The position numbers and the translations under genes were made by a program. The notes beneath the pieces are model-generated. The model searched no databases. It was not told where the DNA came from and saw only the letters and a list, made by a program, of their open reading frames with translations. This document shows positions 12,391-24,100 of a DNA stretch of 64,000 nt, piece after piece; the first letter of the stretch is position 1; every line of letters starts with the position of its first letter. This DNA comes from Chloranthus sessilifolius (taxonomy: Eukaryota; Streptophyta; Magnoliopsida; Chloranthales; Chloranthaceae), in NCBI GenBank assembly GCA_021018995.1, contig CM037585.1, positions 69,566,646 to 69,630,645 of the forward strand. Reading direction: 5' to 3'.

Positions 12391-15190
12391 CTTTGCTAGT
12401 CCCTGAGCAAAGGAAGAATAAAGAAAACTAAAATGCCACTTTTGTAGGGAGCACATATGTATTTAGCATATGCATCAAGCCTTTTGAACCCCTAGGTGAT
12501 CCCTAGTGGAGGAGTGGAGTCTCTTGAGGATTTTCAGTGAAGGAACCCCCAAACTTCTCCAATAAAATTAGTTAATAGTCATGCAACATGCTAAAACAGA
12601 GTTCAAGTAAAATAAAATAAATTCCACACCATGTCCCTTCAGTTTTAGAGGATTTTCTGTAGAAAAATCATCAGTTTAAAATATGAAATTCTGTTGTAAT
12701 TCTTTCATCATCAATCAGTCCATGTCAAAGCATTGTGCCTGAAAATTAATGCAGAGTTCACCTTTAATTTAAGAATTCTGTTTTGATAATGCCCCAATCA
12801 ATTTTTTTTTCAGACCCAAATCTTACCGGGGCTGTTCACTCATAACAAAAGTAGAAGGGTGCATCATTTCTCATACAGCTTAAGAACAGTTACAGCCCTT
12901 AAATAGGACTGCAAGCATGAGCATAGGCATTGCTCTAACTTCTAAAATTTTCTAACTCTTTTCACCATAGATTAAACAAATCCACGTCTCCACATGATAA
13001 CTCAATCCATTTCAGATCAGTAGGGTCTTTTTTTATTAGGTTGTAATGTGGCTTATGGGTGAAATTTGTAAAAGAATAATGGGGTAAAAAGGATTCAAAT
13101 TGAGAAATCAGTAAAAGTAAGGAGGTGGTCTAGACAACACCTTCTTCATTTCAGCACAATTCCATCTACTTATTGAAATTTTAGATTTGAAGTGGCCAGT
13201 TTCTAATCCTCTTTTCAATCTTTCAATGAAATGACTTCTCTTTCTCATTCCTTTTCTTTGATTTTCTATTTTTCCTTTTCTTTTTGTATGTTTTTCTTTT
13301 TCTTTTTCTTTTTTTTTCATTTTTCTTTTTATGGGTTGGAATGCCACAACACCACCAAATGTGCTTTCTTCTTTCTCAACCAACGATCAAACTAGCTCTA
13401 TCTTCTGAAATCTAAGAGTGAGGGTCAGGCTGTATCAGATCATTGAGGTTTTGGGTTCAAATTTTCTGGTTTTCATCAAAGAAAATTGGGATTTTAAGGC
13501 TCAAATAGTGTGTATCAAGGGCAGTTCAAAGGCCGGACATTTTAAGCTCAAACTGTCCAAGGGATGACCTTACTTCATGTTTTCAATATCATGAATGCTG
13601 TTAAGCTGTTTTAATTTAGATTTGCCTAACTTCTAGTGATCGAAACTAGATCTAATCAGTCCTTAGAGCAGAAAAATTGCCAAGACACTCTTCAAAGAAA
13701 ATTTTTTAGGCCCAAATCTCACTGGGTATGGCCTTCCATCAAATTTTTGGGGTGTATCCTCACAGTTTTCTCTCCTTTCAGGTTCACTAAATATCACTTT
13801 TTGAAAATTCTTGACATTTGCTTCATGAAAAATGCTAAAACTACAGCTCATTTTAGTTTTAAAAAGTTTTTAATTTCATTTTTTTTTCTCAAAAATCAGG
13901 TGGAAAATCACTTTATTTTCAAAAAGTTTTTCAACATTGCTGTACTAGCATTAACTCATTTCATTGGCATACCCGCCATACCCCCAAACCTAAATTAAAC
14001 AGTGTCCTCACTGTGCAGAGAGCATGGTAGCAATGAACAGGGTATATGAAGAAACAGATGGAAGAATAAGCACAAAGAAAGACTTAACATAATAAAGAAA
14101 TTACTATTAACATCTAAAATATGTACATGGTCCAAAGCAGTAAGAGAAAACAAACAAACATAAACTATATTTATTGACAGGCATCATTTGGCTAGTCATA
14201 CAAATCTGCCAAATTTGTGGGCTGAATGAACTTGAAGAATGGCAAACTGAGTGGCGAAAGGTCCTTAGAGTATTTGACAGAAAATGAGAGCAGCGACCAA
14301 TGAGGAAGAGAGAGCTAGGGTTTTACAGAAAGTGTTGAATGGAGAAAAGTGACCTATCGACAAGTATATAAAGAGTGAAAATCGATTTCGATAGGATGAG
14401 CTGAGTGATTTCGATAGGTCAAAGCGTCCTGTCGAACACTATAAAACATACAACGTGCAGATGAAATGCTTCGATAGGTCAAATCCTTCCTATCGATAGG
14501 TTCATGTAGCGCATGATTCATCCTTTCGGTAGGTTCCTAATAAGTATCCAGAACCTGTCGAAAACTTTTTTCTGACCTTTTGAACCTATCGAAGAGTTGT
14601 TTTCACCTATCGACAAGTCTCAGTGCCTATCGAAGTCCTCAAATGACCTATCAAAATCCTCAAATGACCTATCAAAAGGTCAAATGACCTATCGAAAGGT
14701 CCCATATACTCATAGAAACTTCATTTTGTGCTGTGTTCAGCCTCAACACCCAGTAAACTCCTTTGCTGTGCTTCCATTCACGTTGTTTTCATTATTGACA
14801 TACTCCCATGGTCCCTGGACTGCTGGCAAGATTGATATGTTGACCTAATTCTAGCATGGCAATTTTATTGTAAATGAATAAAATATCAAAACAAAAAGTA
14901 ATTACTTCAAACAGAACCAAAATATAGTACATATGATACACATTGAAATCAGGTATAAATTGGAGGGTCCTGAAGATCAATGGTCTCCTCAGGCTCACAA
15001 ATTTTTCAACACAAATTTTTAGCCTCTGCCCATTGACTTTCATGACCTACCATCTATAGGGTCCATGATTTCTACAACCCCAGATGGGGAAACATGTAAC
15101 ACTGTGTAAGGCCCATCCCATCTGGACTGTAATTTTCTTGGAAAGAATTTTAATCTTGAATTGAACAACCATACCTTGTCACCTATTTTG
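12391..15190 (-). other. Non-coding 3' interior of element B
   Basis: 2.8 kb between integrase and polypurine tract without recognisable env-like coding. A Lys/Glu-rich open stretch at 13108-13383 is a product of the purine-rich strand and is not called a gene. A second polypurine-like tract lies at 13981-13998 (CCCCCAAACCTAAATTAAAC on the plus strand). Confidence 0.6.
14345..14695. promoter_or_regulatory. Internal TATCGATAGG motif cluster in element B
   Basis: About thirteen copies of ACCTATCGA, TTCGATAGGTC and related forms between integrase and the second polypurine-like tract. They match the motif of the element's own LTR array, although the surrounding sequence is different. At 14640-14700 the copies are spaced about 18 bases apart (TCAAATGACCTATCAAAA). 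Confidence 0.7.
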
Positions 15191-15192
15191 AA

Positions 15193-16209
15193 TTATTTCC
15201 GTAGCAAGTGCCTGCCATGAAAGGCTTTAGTTTTTTCCTTGTAAATCCGGGCATTTGAATATGCTTCCAACCTTAACTCATCAAGCTCAAATAATTGCAA
15301 TTTCCTGTTCACACCAGCAGAAGTTAAGTCAGAATTTAATATTTTAATGGCCCAATATGCTCTATGTTCTAACTCAACAGGCAAGTGACATGCCTTGCCA
15401 TATACTAGCTTGAATGGGGACATCCCTATGGGGGTCTTATAGGCAGTCCTATAAGCCCACAAGGCATCTGACAGTTTTATGGACCAATCTCTCCTATCAG
15501 TTCACACAATTTTCTCTAGGATGTGTTTGATTTCCCTGTTGGAAATCTCTACTTGCTCACTGGTTTGTGAATAGTAGGGAGTAGCAACTCTGTGGGTCAC
15601 AGAGTATTTTTTCAACAGTTTTTCAAAAGGTTTATTGCAAAAGTGGCTTCCTCCATCACTAATAATAGCTTTAGGGGTGCCAAACCTAGAGAAGATGTTG
15701 TCCTTTAAGAACTTAATGACAACCTTATGATCATTTGTTCTTGTAGCTATGGCCTCTTCCCATTTGGACACATAGTCCATAGCTACAAGGATGAAATTAT
15801 ATCCATAGGAGGGGGAAAAAGGTTTCATAAAATCAATTCCCCATATGTCAAATAGTTCAACAACAAGCACAGGTTGCAAGGGCATGGAGTTTCTTTTTAT
15901 AATACTTCCCATTTGCTGGCATTTAGAACAAGCTTTGCAATGCTGTATGGCATCCTTGAACAGAGTGGGCCAATAGAAAACACTTTGAAGCACCTTTGCA
16001 GCAGTCTTGTTGCCACTGAAATGGCCCCCACGAGCCTGTTCATGATACATGGTTAGAATGTTTTCAAACTCAATTTCAGGTACACAACTTCTTATCACTT
16101 GGTTTGCATAATACTTAAAGAGGTGAGGATCCTCCCACATGTAATATCGAATTTGTGAGAAGAACATATTCCTATCATCCTTACTCCAATGTGGGGGTAC
16201 CCTTCCCAC
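15193..16209 (-). pseudogene. Integrase region of element B
   Basis: The N-terminal part contains the His/Cys zinc-binding set ([13 protein letters not shown] followed by [12 protein letters not shown]). The core follows with [24 protein letters not shown] and a downstream ISNREIK, consistent with the Asp-Asp-Glu triad. The C-terminal stretch [20 protein letters not shown] and the [13 protein letters not shown] segment are characteristic of plant Ty3/gypsy integrases. It is part of a broken gag-pol. Integrase would insert the DNA copy into the host genome. Confidence 0.85.
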
Positions 16210-16236
16210 AGCAAGATAGTTTACTATGTTAGCAAA

Positions 16237-18039
16237 CTAGGGCATACTTATCTCCACAGCAACAAGCTGCTCATCTGGGAAAGAATCATTGATGGGCAAG
16301 CTCTTTATTTCAGCATCTGGAATCCTTGATAAGTGGTCCGCAACCACATTTTCAACCCCCTTCTTGTCTTTGATTTCCAAGTTGAATTTCTGTAGAAAAA
16401 GAATACATCTAATTAATCTAGCTTTAGCCTCATTCTTAGATAAGGGGTATTTCAAGGCTGAATGGTCAGTAAACACAGTGATCTTGGATCCCAACACATA
16501 TGATCTGAACTTTTCTAAAGCAAATACAATGGCTAGCAGCTTCTTTTCAGTTGTGGTGTAGTTCAATTGAGCATTAACCATTGATTTACTAGCATATGCC
16601 ACCACACATGGTGCTTTGTCTTTCCTTTGTCCCAGCACTGCATCAATGGCAAAGTCTGATGCATCACACATCAGCTCAAATGGAAGAGAAAAATCAAAAG
16701 CTTGCAATATAAGAGTAGTAGTCAAACAGGTCTTCAATAGTTTAAAAGCAGCTAGGCATTCATCATTGAACACAAATGAAACCTCTTGGCACAACAAGTG
16801 GCAAAGAGGCTTGAAAATTTTACTAAAGTGTTTGATGAACCTCCTGCAGAAACCAGCATGGCCCAAGAATGACCTGACTTGTTTGACAGTTTTAGGAGGG
16901 GGTAAATGTGCTATTAAATCAATTTTAGCTTGATCAACCTCTATTCCTCTTCGGGAAACAACATGTCCTAAGATAATACCTTGAGTCACCATGAAATGAC
17001 TCTTTTCCCAACTCAAAACCAGGTAGTTCTCCTCACACCTTTGCAGCACAAGGCTGAGATGGTGCAGGCATTGGCTAAAATCATCTCCAAAAATAGAGAA
17101 ATCATCCATAAAAATCTCTAAAAACTTGTCAATCATGTCAGAAAAAATAACATACATACATCTTTGAAAAGTGGCAGGTGCATTACATAGTCCAAATGGC
17201 ATTCTTCTATATGCAAAGGTTCCAAATGGATAAGTAAATGTGGTTTTTTCTTGATCTTGAGGGTAAATAAGAATCTGGTTATATCCTGAATAATCATCAA
17301 GAAAATAGTAAAAAGCCTTACCTGCCAACTTATCTAAGATCTGATCTATAAAAGGCAATGGGAAGTGATCTTTGCTAGTTTTCTCATTGAGCTTGTGATA
17401 GTCTATGCATACCCTCCAACCAGTGGTCTGTCTGGTTGGAATTAGCTCACCTGAGTCTACTTCAACTACTGTGATCTCAGATTTCTTGGGCACCACCTGG
17501 GTAGGGGCCACCCATTGAGAATCTGAGATAGGGTAAATGACCCCAGCATTAAGAAGTTTGACTACTTCCTTCATTACAACTTCCTGCATGTGTGGGTTGA
17601 GCTTCCTTTGCATCTCTCTAAAAGTTTTAGAGCCCTCTTCAAGATGAATTTTGTGCATGAACACAGCTGGATTTATCCCCCCCAAATCTGCAATAGTCCA
17701 CCCTATTACTCTCTTATACCTTTTTAGCACACAAAGCAATTCTTCTTCCTGCTCAAGAGTGAGGGAAGAAGAGATTATCACTGACAGTTTGTGATTGGCT
17801 CCTAAAAAGGCATATTTTAAAGATTTTGGGAGTTGCTTTAACTCCACATTTGGGGGACTGATGAGTGAAGGCAGTAAGGGTGCCTTAAAAGGTGGTGGAA
17901 GAGGTAATAAAGTAGGAGTCCATGGGTGATGCTTTGCTGGCCCTGCTTCATAATTTACACTTTCCACTTGCTCAAGCTCAGATGTGGAAGCTTTCTCTTC
18001 CACTGTTTTATTCCACATTTCTTCAAAAACATTAAACAA
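16237..18039 (-). pseudogene. Reverse transcriptase and RNase H region of element B
   Basis: A 600-codon open stretch. The reverse transcriptase part includes WRVCIDYHKLNEKT, FYYFLDDYSGYNQI, YRRMPFGLCNAPATFQRCM and the active-site FMDDFSIFGDD, then LGHVVSRRGIEVD and VRSFLGHAGFCRRFIK. RNase H follows (LMCDASDFAIDAVLG, YTTTEKKLLAIVFALEKFR, VFTDHSALKY), ending with VADHLSRI. The order is standard for Ty3/gypsy Pol and the sequence is of Athila type. The long open stretch shows that this part has decayed little. Confidence 0.9.
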
Positions 18040-18057
18040 ATCATTATCATGCAGCAG

Positions 18058-18480
18058 CTAAGGTAGATTTTCTTGCACAAACTCATCCAGCACATCAATA
18101 GAAAAACAGTCCTTATTTTCTAAGTGGGGCTGATGGGTTGTATTGTACATGTTCAACTTGACTTTCATGTTGCCAAAAGATACTTCCATGACCCCTGATC
18201 TACATTGTATATAAGCATTTACAGTGGCAAAAAAGGGCCTGCCTAAGATCACAGGGATAGAAGTAGCATACTTGCTCGACTCCATATCCAGCACCAGGAA
18301 ATCAGCAGGATAAAAGAATTTATCAACCCCAACCAAGACATCTTCAATGATCCCCACAGGCTTCCTTTCAGATCTATCAGCTAGTTGTAAGACCACATGT
18401 GTGGGCTTCAACTCTCCTAAACTCAGCTTCTCATATACTGAATATGAAAGCAAATTCACACTAGCTCCTAGATCTAATAA
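18058..18480 (-). pseudogene. Aspartic protease region of element B
   Basis: The minus strand encodes a retroviral-type protease: an Asp-Leu-Gly-Ala-Ser active-site version just upstream of NLLSYSVYEKLSLGELKP, followed by FYPADFLVLDME and the Ile-Leu-Gly-Arg-Pro-Phe flap-end motif (SIPVILGRPFFATVNAYI). It lies between gag and reverse transcriptase, the usual order, and would cut the Gag-Pol polyprotein. Confidence 0.82.
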
Positions 18481-18671
18481 GGTTTTTCAATGGTATGATC
18501 CCCAATAATGCAGGGGATAGTGGGGACTCCAGGGTCTTGGAGTTTTGTTGGAGTTGTAATAGTCAGTATTTATTTCACTTTTTCTGCTGAAAAGACTTTC
18601 TTGGACAGATGTATCCTTGATTGTCTTTTGTGGGTGCAAAGGTCTTTTAAAAACTTGGCATAGGCTGGAAC

Positions 18672-20378
18672 CTACTTGATTGCATCAAGTAGAGGTAGGT
18701 TGGTCTTCACTTGCTTAAAAGTTTCCATCATTTCCTCTATTTTGGCATGCCCTTTATCAAAAGGGGAAGGTGCTTGCATTGCCTTAGGAAATGGCAAATG
18801 TGGGACTGTCCCCCCATTTGCAGCCTTAACCAACTCATCATCTCTATTTTTGATTTTATTTTTTTCTTGAGGACCATCATTATCCTTCTTATTCAATATG
18901 GGTTGCTCCTGTTGTGCCTTTTTAATAACCACTTCTTTTTCTTTTTCTGAAATTTTCAAAGGCCCACAGCCTACTTGATTGTCCACCAACCTTCCACTTC
19001 TTAATGTGGTGACAAATTTGGCTTCCTCATGGGAAGAAGAAACCTCACCTACCACATGTTGTCTCCTGGGGTTGTCCATGGGTTGGCTAGGCAGCCTCCC
19101 TTCCTCTCTCTTGGTCAAAGCATTAGACAGCAGACCAAGATGGTCTTCTATCTTTTTAATGCTTTGGCTATGAGAGTCCACAGTTTGAGACAAGGATCCT
19201 AAGTTCTGCAATGAGGCCAGAACTTGTTCCTCAAAAGAAAGTGATCTAGCAGCTGGAGGGGGTGCAACTTGTTGCACAGGCTGAGCCATGGGCTGAGTCA
19301 TGGGTTGTTGGTAGTGGAGCCTTGGAAAGTAATTCTGGTGGTATGGCTGAGCATTTTTATAAGACATTGACTGTTGTGGCTGCTGCTGCTGATTTGGAAA
19401 AGTATCTTGTCTCCACCTCAAGTTGGGGTGGTTCCTCCATTGGTAACCAGCAGTAGGCTGTTGCCCAAAAGACTGAGTGGCAGCCACATGCTCCATCATA
19501 AAATCTGAAAATTGAACAACTGAAGGGCATTCCTTAAGGGAGTGAGTGGGGGACTGACATATAACACATGCCTCCTCCACTTTAGCAGCCATGGGTGACT
19601 TCATTGCTCCCATGAACATATCAAACTTCTGGGTCAAACTGTCCACTTTCCTTTCCAAATCATTGTGCCCACTCACCTCATACATCTTTCCTCTTGTAGT
19701 ATTTTCTTTTACCATTCTAGGGATGTCCAAATCCCTGGACAATGTCTCTCTCTGCATGGAGTTCTCACTGATGATGTCAAACAATTCCCAAGAATCCTCA
19801 GCAGTTTTGTGGAGGTAAGTACCATCACAAGAGGCATCTACTATATCTCTGCTTTTAGAATCAATTCCCTGATAGAAACTTTGAACAAGTTGCCATTCAG
19901 GGATTTGATGATGGGGACATTTCTTCAAGAGTTCTTTGAATCTCTCCCATGCTTGGTGAAAGTCCTCAGTTGGGTCTTGAGCAAATGAGATAATGCCCTT
20001 CCTCAACTGGCTTGTCTTGGACATGGGAAAAAATTTGGCCAAAAACTGACATTGAAGATCACTCCAGCACTGAATATTGTTGGGTGGAAGCATTGACAAC
20101 CAAGTCCCGGCTCTATCCTTTAATGAAAAAGGAAAGAGTCTCATCTTGATTGCTTCGTCGCCCAAACCTGTAATATTGGATGTAGTGCACAGTCCTAGAA
20201 ATTCATCAATATATTTATATGGGTCTTCCTTGATTAGGCCATGGAATGAGGGTAGCATTTGAATTATGGAAGACTTGATCTCATAGTTCCCTTGAACAAC
20301 AGGGAATTGAATGCAGAAGGGGGAATTATAAACCCCTGGTGCATTGAATTCCTTCAAGGTTCTAGGTAGCTCACCCAT
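18672..20378 (-). pseudogene. Gag of element B
   Basis: A 568-codon open stretch. Residues about 50-175 form the plant retrotransposon gag domain (DPYKYIDEFLGLCTTSNI, FPFSLKDRAGTWLSMLPP, AWERFKELLKKCPHHQIPEW). A CCHC zinc knuckle of the form C-x2-C-x4-H-x4-C (CVICQSPTHSLKEC) is near residues 270-285. It is followed by a Gln/Pro-rich stretch and a Lys/Glu-rich tail toward protease. Gag would form the particle that packages the element's RNA. Confidence 0.88.
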
Positions 20379-20816
20379 TTCAGCTGATTCAGATGCAACA
20401 GATGTGGGTGAGATTTATTTAGACCTAAGAATTCTTTCAACCTCTGGATTTAACAATCTGAGGATTGAGAGTTTTCCTTCCAAACATACACCACTCACAA
20501 TCTTAATGCACACACAATGCAGAGCCACAACAATCAGGAATAACACAATTAACTAATACATCTACAAATTTACAGATCAGAAAAATAAAAGGAGTAGAGG
20601 GATGCAAACTTTAGCACAGCCTCTAGCACAATGCTCCTCCTTAGACATAGCTTTCAATATGTTAAAAATAACAAAAACTATTCCAAAATAGCAAAAACTT
20701 TCAAAAGCAGTTAGTGAAAAACTAAACAGTCTATTACAGATCTATAATCTATACTAAAACAAACTTAGATCTACCAATTTTAAGCACACAGATCCCCAAC
20801 AGTGACGCCAAAAACT
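20379..20816 (-). other. Leader and tRNA-Asp-type primer site of element B
   Basis: The primer site at 20793-20810 reads, on the element strand, TGGCGTCACTGTTGGGGA, a decayed version of the Athila tRNA-Asp site TGGCGCCGTTGCCGGGGA. It lies six bases inside the right LTR. The rest is untranslated leader and perhaps the beginning of gag. Confidence 0.75.
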
Positions 20817-22736
20817 TATTGGCTTCTTACCTTGTGTTCAAAAAGAGATTTAAAATCACAATTAAAGGATCTATTAGTTGCACACACCAAGGCAAGCAGA
20901 CACATAGACCTGCAAGTATTCAGGGCCTATTGTAACAAGTTTTAAAGGGTAAGTAAGGGTGTGTCCACAGGGAAATGTGAGCTAAAAATTAAGTAAATCT
21001 CCAGATCTAAGGCAGATCTGACACCCTACCTAATACTAAAATAGTAAAAGAGAGAGGAGAGGTTTTAAGGGGTTGTCACTTTAAACTAAACTACAGAAAC
21101 ACAATTAAATGCAGAAATGAATTGAGATTAAATCCAGAGTTCAGATCTTGCAAGTGAGGGGAATATTTGGTGAAATTCGAAACAAAAAATGGAGAGGAAC
21201 AACTTGGAGTTTGGTCATGTTGCAATTAGATTGAGCTGACAGTGTCACAAAGAATTCAGAGTGCATCAATCCCTCATCTGGCTATAAGCACAGCTGCAGG
21301 GTAAAAGGATCTGATCTAAGCCAGAGATTTGGATTGATCTTAAGGCTATGATCTGTACACTTCAATGGTCACAAATCATCCAATAGATTCACCCAATTCT
21401 CAGGTTTTCATCAGAACATTATAATCACTACAAATGCTACAACTGTCAGGCCACAGACACAGGCAATTGCAGAAACATCAGATCTAGGGAGATCAAATGG
21501 TATCCAAGAGGTCTACCAGTTAAGTGGGTGAGCTATTCCCATCTACACAAATCCGATTGAGCACCAAATGAAACCAGATGAACTATGGATCTAATTAAAA
21601 CAATAAAACCAGTATTGCATTGAAACAAAATCACTATACAATGAAATGCTCTTAGATTTGTAGTCTGCGCATCATCTGACCCTCAATAACACTCTTAACT
21701 CTCTCCAATTACAGATCCAACCTCACTTCTTGCTGCTCCGAAGAAATTAGCCAACTATAGTTGGGCAAAAAGGAAGAATAGAGAATTTTGATGCAAGCTC
21801 TGATCTTGAGAATTGATCCCCCTTTTTTCTGGCAGCTTCCCTCCTTATATAGCTCTCCCCTTCAGCCTCAGATCTAATTTTCCCGCCAATCATAGCTCAG
21901 CTGGAATAATTCTGCTTCCCTCGTTTATTCCCTTTCTAGAAGGCTCTCTCAGTTAGTTAGAGTTGGGGGAGAGCACGTAGGTCAGTTAGGGTTTCCCAGG
22001 GCACTTCTAGAAACTTCATGCCGATCACCAGAGTGCCTCAGATTGCATGCAGTAGGTCACCAACTTGCAGCGTGTGCACAATAACTTTTTTGAGAAGTCC
22101 TTCAGTCAATTTTGATAGGTTCTTGAGGTGCTCGACAGGTTCCAAACATGCCTTTTATTTCTTTCGCTAGGATTCAGGATCCTTTCGATAGGTTTCAACA
22201 GGTTGGTGCTGAAAATAAAGCTCCAACATCCACAGCCTTCATCTGGTGTGTTCGACAGGTTGGGGGATCCTTTTGATAGGTTGATTTCTGTGCAATAATT
22301 TTTGATAGGTTCTCTTCTGGCTCCTATCGACAGGTTTTCAAACTTTTCGATAGGTTCTTTTCAAGCTCAGGCAACCAGTTGATAGGATGCTCCCTTTTTA
22401 TTTCCGACTGCGCGATAGGTTTCGGATCCTATCAAATTCTCCCATCCTCACGACTTCTTCCTTTTTTCAACCTTCAGATCCTATCGACACATTTCAATAA
22501 CCTCTCGACAAGTTGTTTTTAGCCTATTTTCACTCCTTCAAAGCTGCTTTGCTGTTGCTGCATGCTCTAAGTGGGCCATTATTGGGTCTGAACTTCACTA
22601 AGAGATGGATTTCTGCACTATGACTTCCTTTTACTGCTATCTACAAGATATACTCAACAAGCATTTATTAGTCCACTCATAGGTTTATCAAAACTCATGT
22701 TAAGGGTGGAAAAGTGGTACTTTTCAGAGATTAACA
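20817..22736 (-). repeat. Right (5') LTR of element B
   Basis: 1920 bp, collinear with the left LTR. A TATA box (plus CTTATATAG, about 21844-21852) lies sense-downstream of the motif array at 22105-22515. It ends TTAACA before the duplication CCGAC. Confidence 0.9.
22105..22515. promoter_or_regulatory. Motif array of right B LTR (TATCGATAGG type)
   Basis: The same series as 11745-12150. Some copies differ between the two LTRs by single C-to-T or G-to-A type changes within the motif (TCGATAGG versus TTGATAGG), as expected for decay after insertion. Confidence 0.72.
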
Positions 22737-22795
22737 CCGACCCGTGTCCGTATAAAATATTTTAGGTTTTAAAATATTATAGTTGTTATAATAAT

Positions 22796-23290
22796 TTTAT
22801 TGCCATTTGGATAAAGTTGGGGAGGGTATCTGATGGTATCCTCAAAAGGTTTGCCTCTGGGTTATCTTGGGACAATTGTGGTATCTCTAGGGGTGCATTC
22901 ATAACCCTGACGACCATTTCCTTTGAAATTTTGATCGGAAGTCCATCAATACTGGTGGAGAGGGTAGGGGATGGTCCTTGGTTGCTTTTGGTCATATTTT
23001 TATAAAACAACCTCACCAATCTAAGATAGACTGGTGTGACTCTTGGCTCTAGGAAATAGGTCAGCCCGACATCCTTAAAATATTTAATGGCTTCTCCACC
23101 CATTACCAATTTTTCTAAAGACTCAATGTCTACTGTAATTTCAGTTCCCACGATATGATGTTTCATTGCAGTAGGGTGTTTATCTGCTGGCGTGGCAGAG
23201 GACGCTGGCCTTTTTCCTTTATCTAATTTTATCCCCTTTTTAGGGACATACACAAATTTTGTCTCATTTATGTCTTTAGGATTTTCTCTG
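22796..23290 (-). pseudogene. Athila env-like region of element A, N-terminal part
   Basis: A minus-strand open stretch with ordered sequence (VGTEITVDIESLEKLVMGGE, VTPVYLRLVRLFYKNM, SIDGLPIKISKEMVVRVMNA). This style matches the conserved domain found in the second frame of Athila-type elements, often annotated as a putative plant transposon protein domain. It begins with a Lys-rich, nuclear-localisation-like stretch (KKGIKLDKGKRPASS). Solo LTR C separates it from the C-terminal part. The label is inferred from position and style; no search was run. Confidence 0.5.
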
Positions 23291-24100
23291 ATAACTACCC
23301 CTTAAAATTTGATCTTCTTCTTGGGTGGGTCTGCTGCTTTTGATTTGGCCTTAGGAACAGCAGACCGTGCGATACGGTGAATGATTGGGATGTTATTAGA
23401 ACTATTACCTTCATCTTCTCCTTCCTCTTCCCTTGTTGTTTGCCTATTTTGTTCGCCATGCTCCAATTCTTTTTTCTGCAAAAATTAACACCAACACCAT
23501 TAATTAATCTTAAATTACATGTATTGAATAAAATGTCTTGCAGAAACCCTTCCACTCTATAATTAAAATCATCACCTTACCTCCTTGAAGATTGAAACCC
23601 TAATTTATAATTGTAGAATAAAATGCATGTAAGGTTCTCCAAAATAAAATAGAGGAAATAAGGGGTTTTTAAGAAAATAAATGGTTAGGTTGGGTGGAAG
23701 GATTGGTTAAGATTATGGACGATTTGAAAAAGAGAGAAAATGTAGGGGGAGAAAACTGGAAGGTTGAAAATGGGACCGACATATCCTTTTTATAAATATG
23801 TAGGTCCTGTTTTCAGTGACGACTTGCCAAGCCGGTCATCACATGAGTTTTAACCTAGAATTGTAAGTAGATTTCAGCCTTTTAAGAATCGCAATCGCTG
23901 TGTTTCTGATGAGCACAACTACGATCAATCATAAATCCATGCGTTTGTCCAATATAATATACAGTAGGTATGAATTACGACCTGTCGCTTTTCAACGAAA
24001 TGGGTCGTATTATAATACCTACACTAAGTAAAAAAATAAGTAGTTTACATAGTTTACAATTGGTGCTACGGATGAGTCGGTAGCTCGACAATCCAAGAGG
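23291..24100 (-). other. Spacer of element A where pol would be expected
   Basis: About 800 bases between the env-like and gag remnants with no protease, reverse transcriptase or integrase motif on either strand. It contains a near-palindrome around 23955-24025 (ACGACCTGTCGCTTTTC / GAAATGGGTCGTATT). Open stretches near 23295-23562 look like chance. Confidence 0.55.

Larger units (their letters stand above)
10454..22736 (-). mobile_element. Athila-type LTR retrotransposon B, nearly complete, 12.3 kb
   Basis: The element has LTRs of 1921 bp (10454-12374) and 1920 bp (20817-22736), the 5-bp duplication CCGAC on both sides (10449-10453, 22737-22741), a tRNA-Asp-type primer site, a polypurine tract, and gag, protease, reverse transcriptase, RNase H and integrase in the order expected for Ty3/gypsy. 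Gag and Pol residues (AWERFKELLKKCPHH, FMDDFSIFGDD, LGHAGFCRRFIKHFSKIFKP) are typical of the Athila lineage. It looks structurally whole but gag-pol carries about four or five breaks, so it is a fossil. No env-like frame is visible. LTR samples compared by eye differ by about 6-8%, suggesting a few million years at commonly used plant rates. Confidence 0.92.
7249..22790 (+). mobile_element. Solo LTR C (Tekay-like, about 3.25 kb) carrying element B
   Basis: The two pieces 7249-10453 and 22742-22790 form one LTR of about 3254 bp flanked by ATAAT (7244-7248 and 22791-22795). It starts TATGGCGACCC and ends GTTGTTATA; both ends look like TG...CA ends changed by C-to-T type mutation. Length and inner order (short tandem units near 0.8 kb, palindrome array near 1.85 kb) match solo LTR I (3189 bp). 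It is inserted in the env-like region of A and was itself hit by element B 49 bases from its end. No internal region remains. Confidence 0.78.

Noticed and set aside
13108-13383. Lys/Glu-rich open stretch in element B
   Set aside because: Low-complexity product of a T/C-rich plus strand between polypurine-like tracts; no match to env-like sequence.
24072-24100. tRNA-like words (GAGTCGGTAGCTCGACAATCC split by frame)
   Set aside because: No box B at the right distance and no cloverleaf; part of element A's interior.
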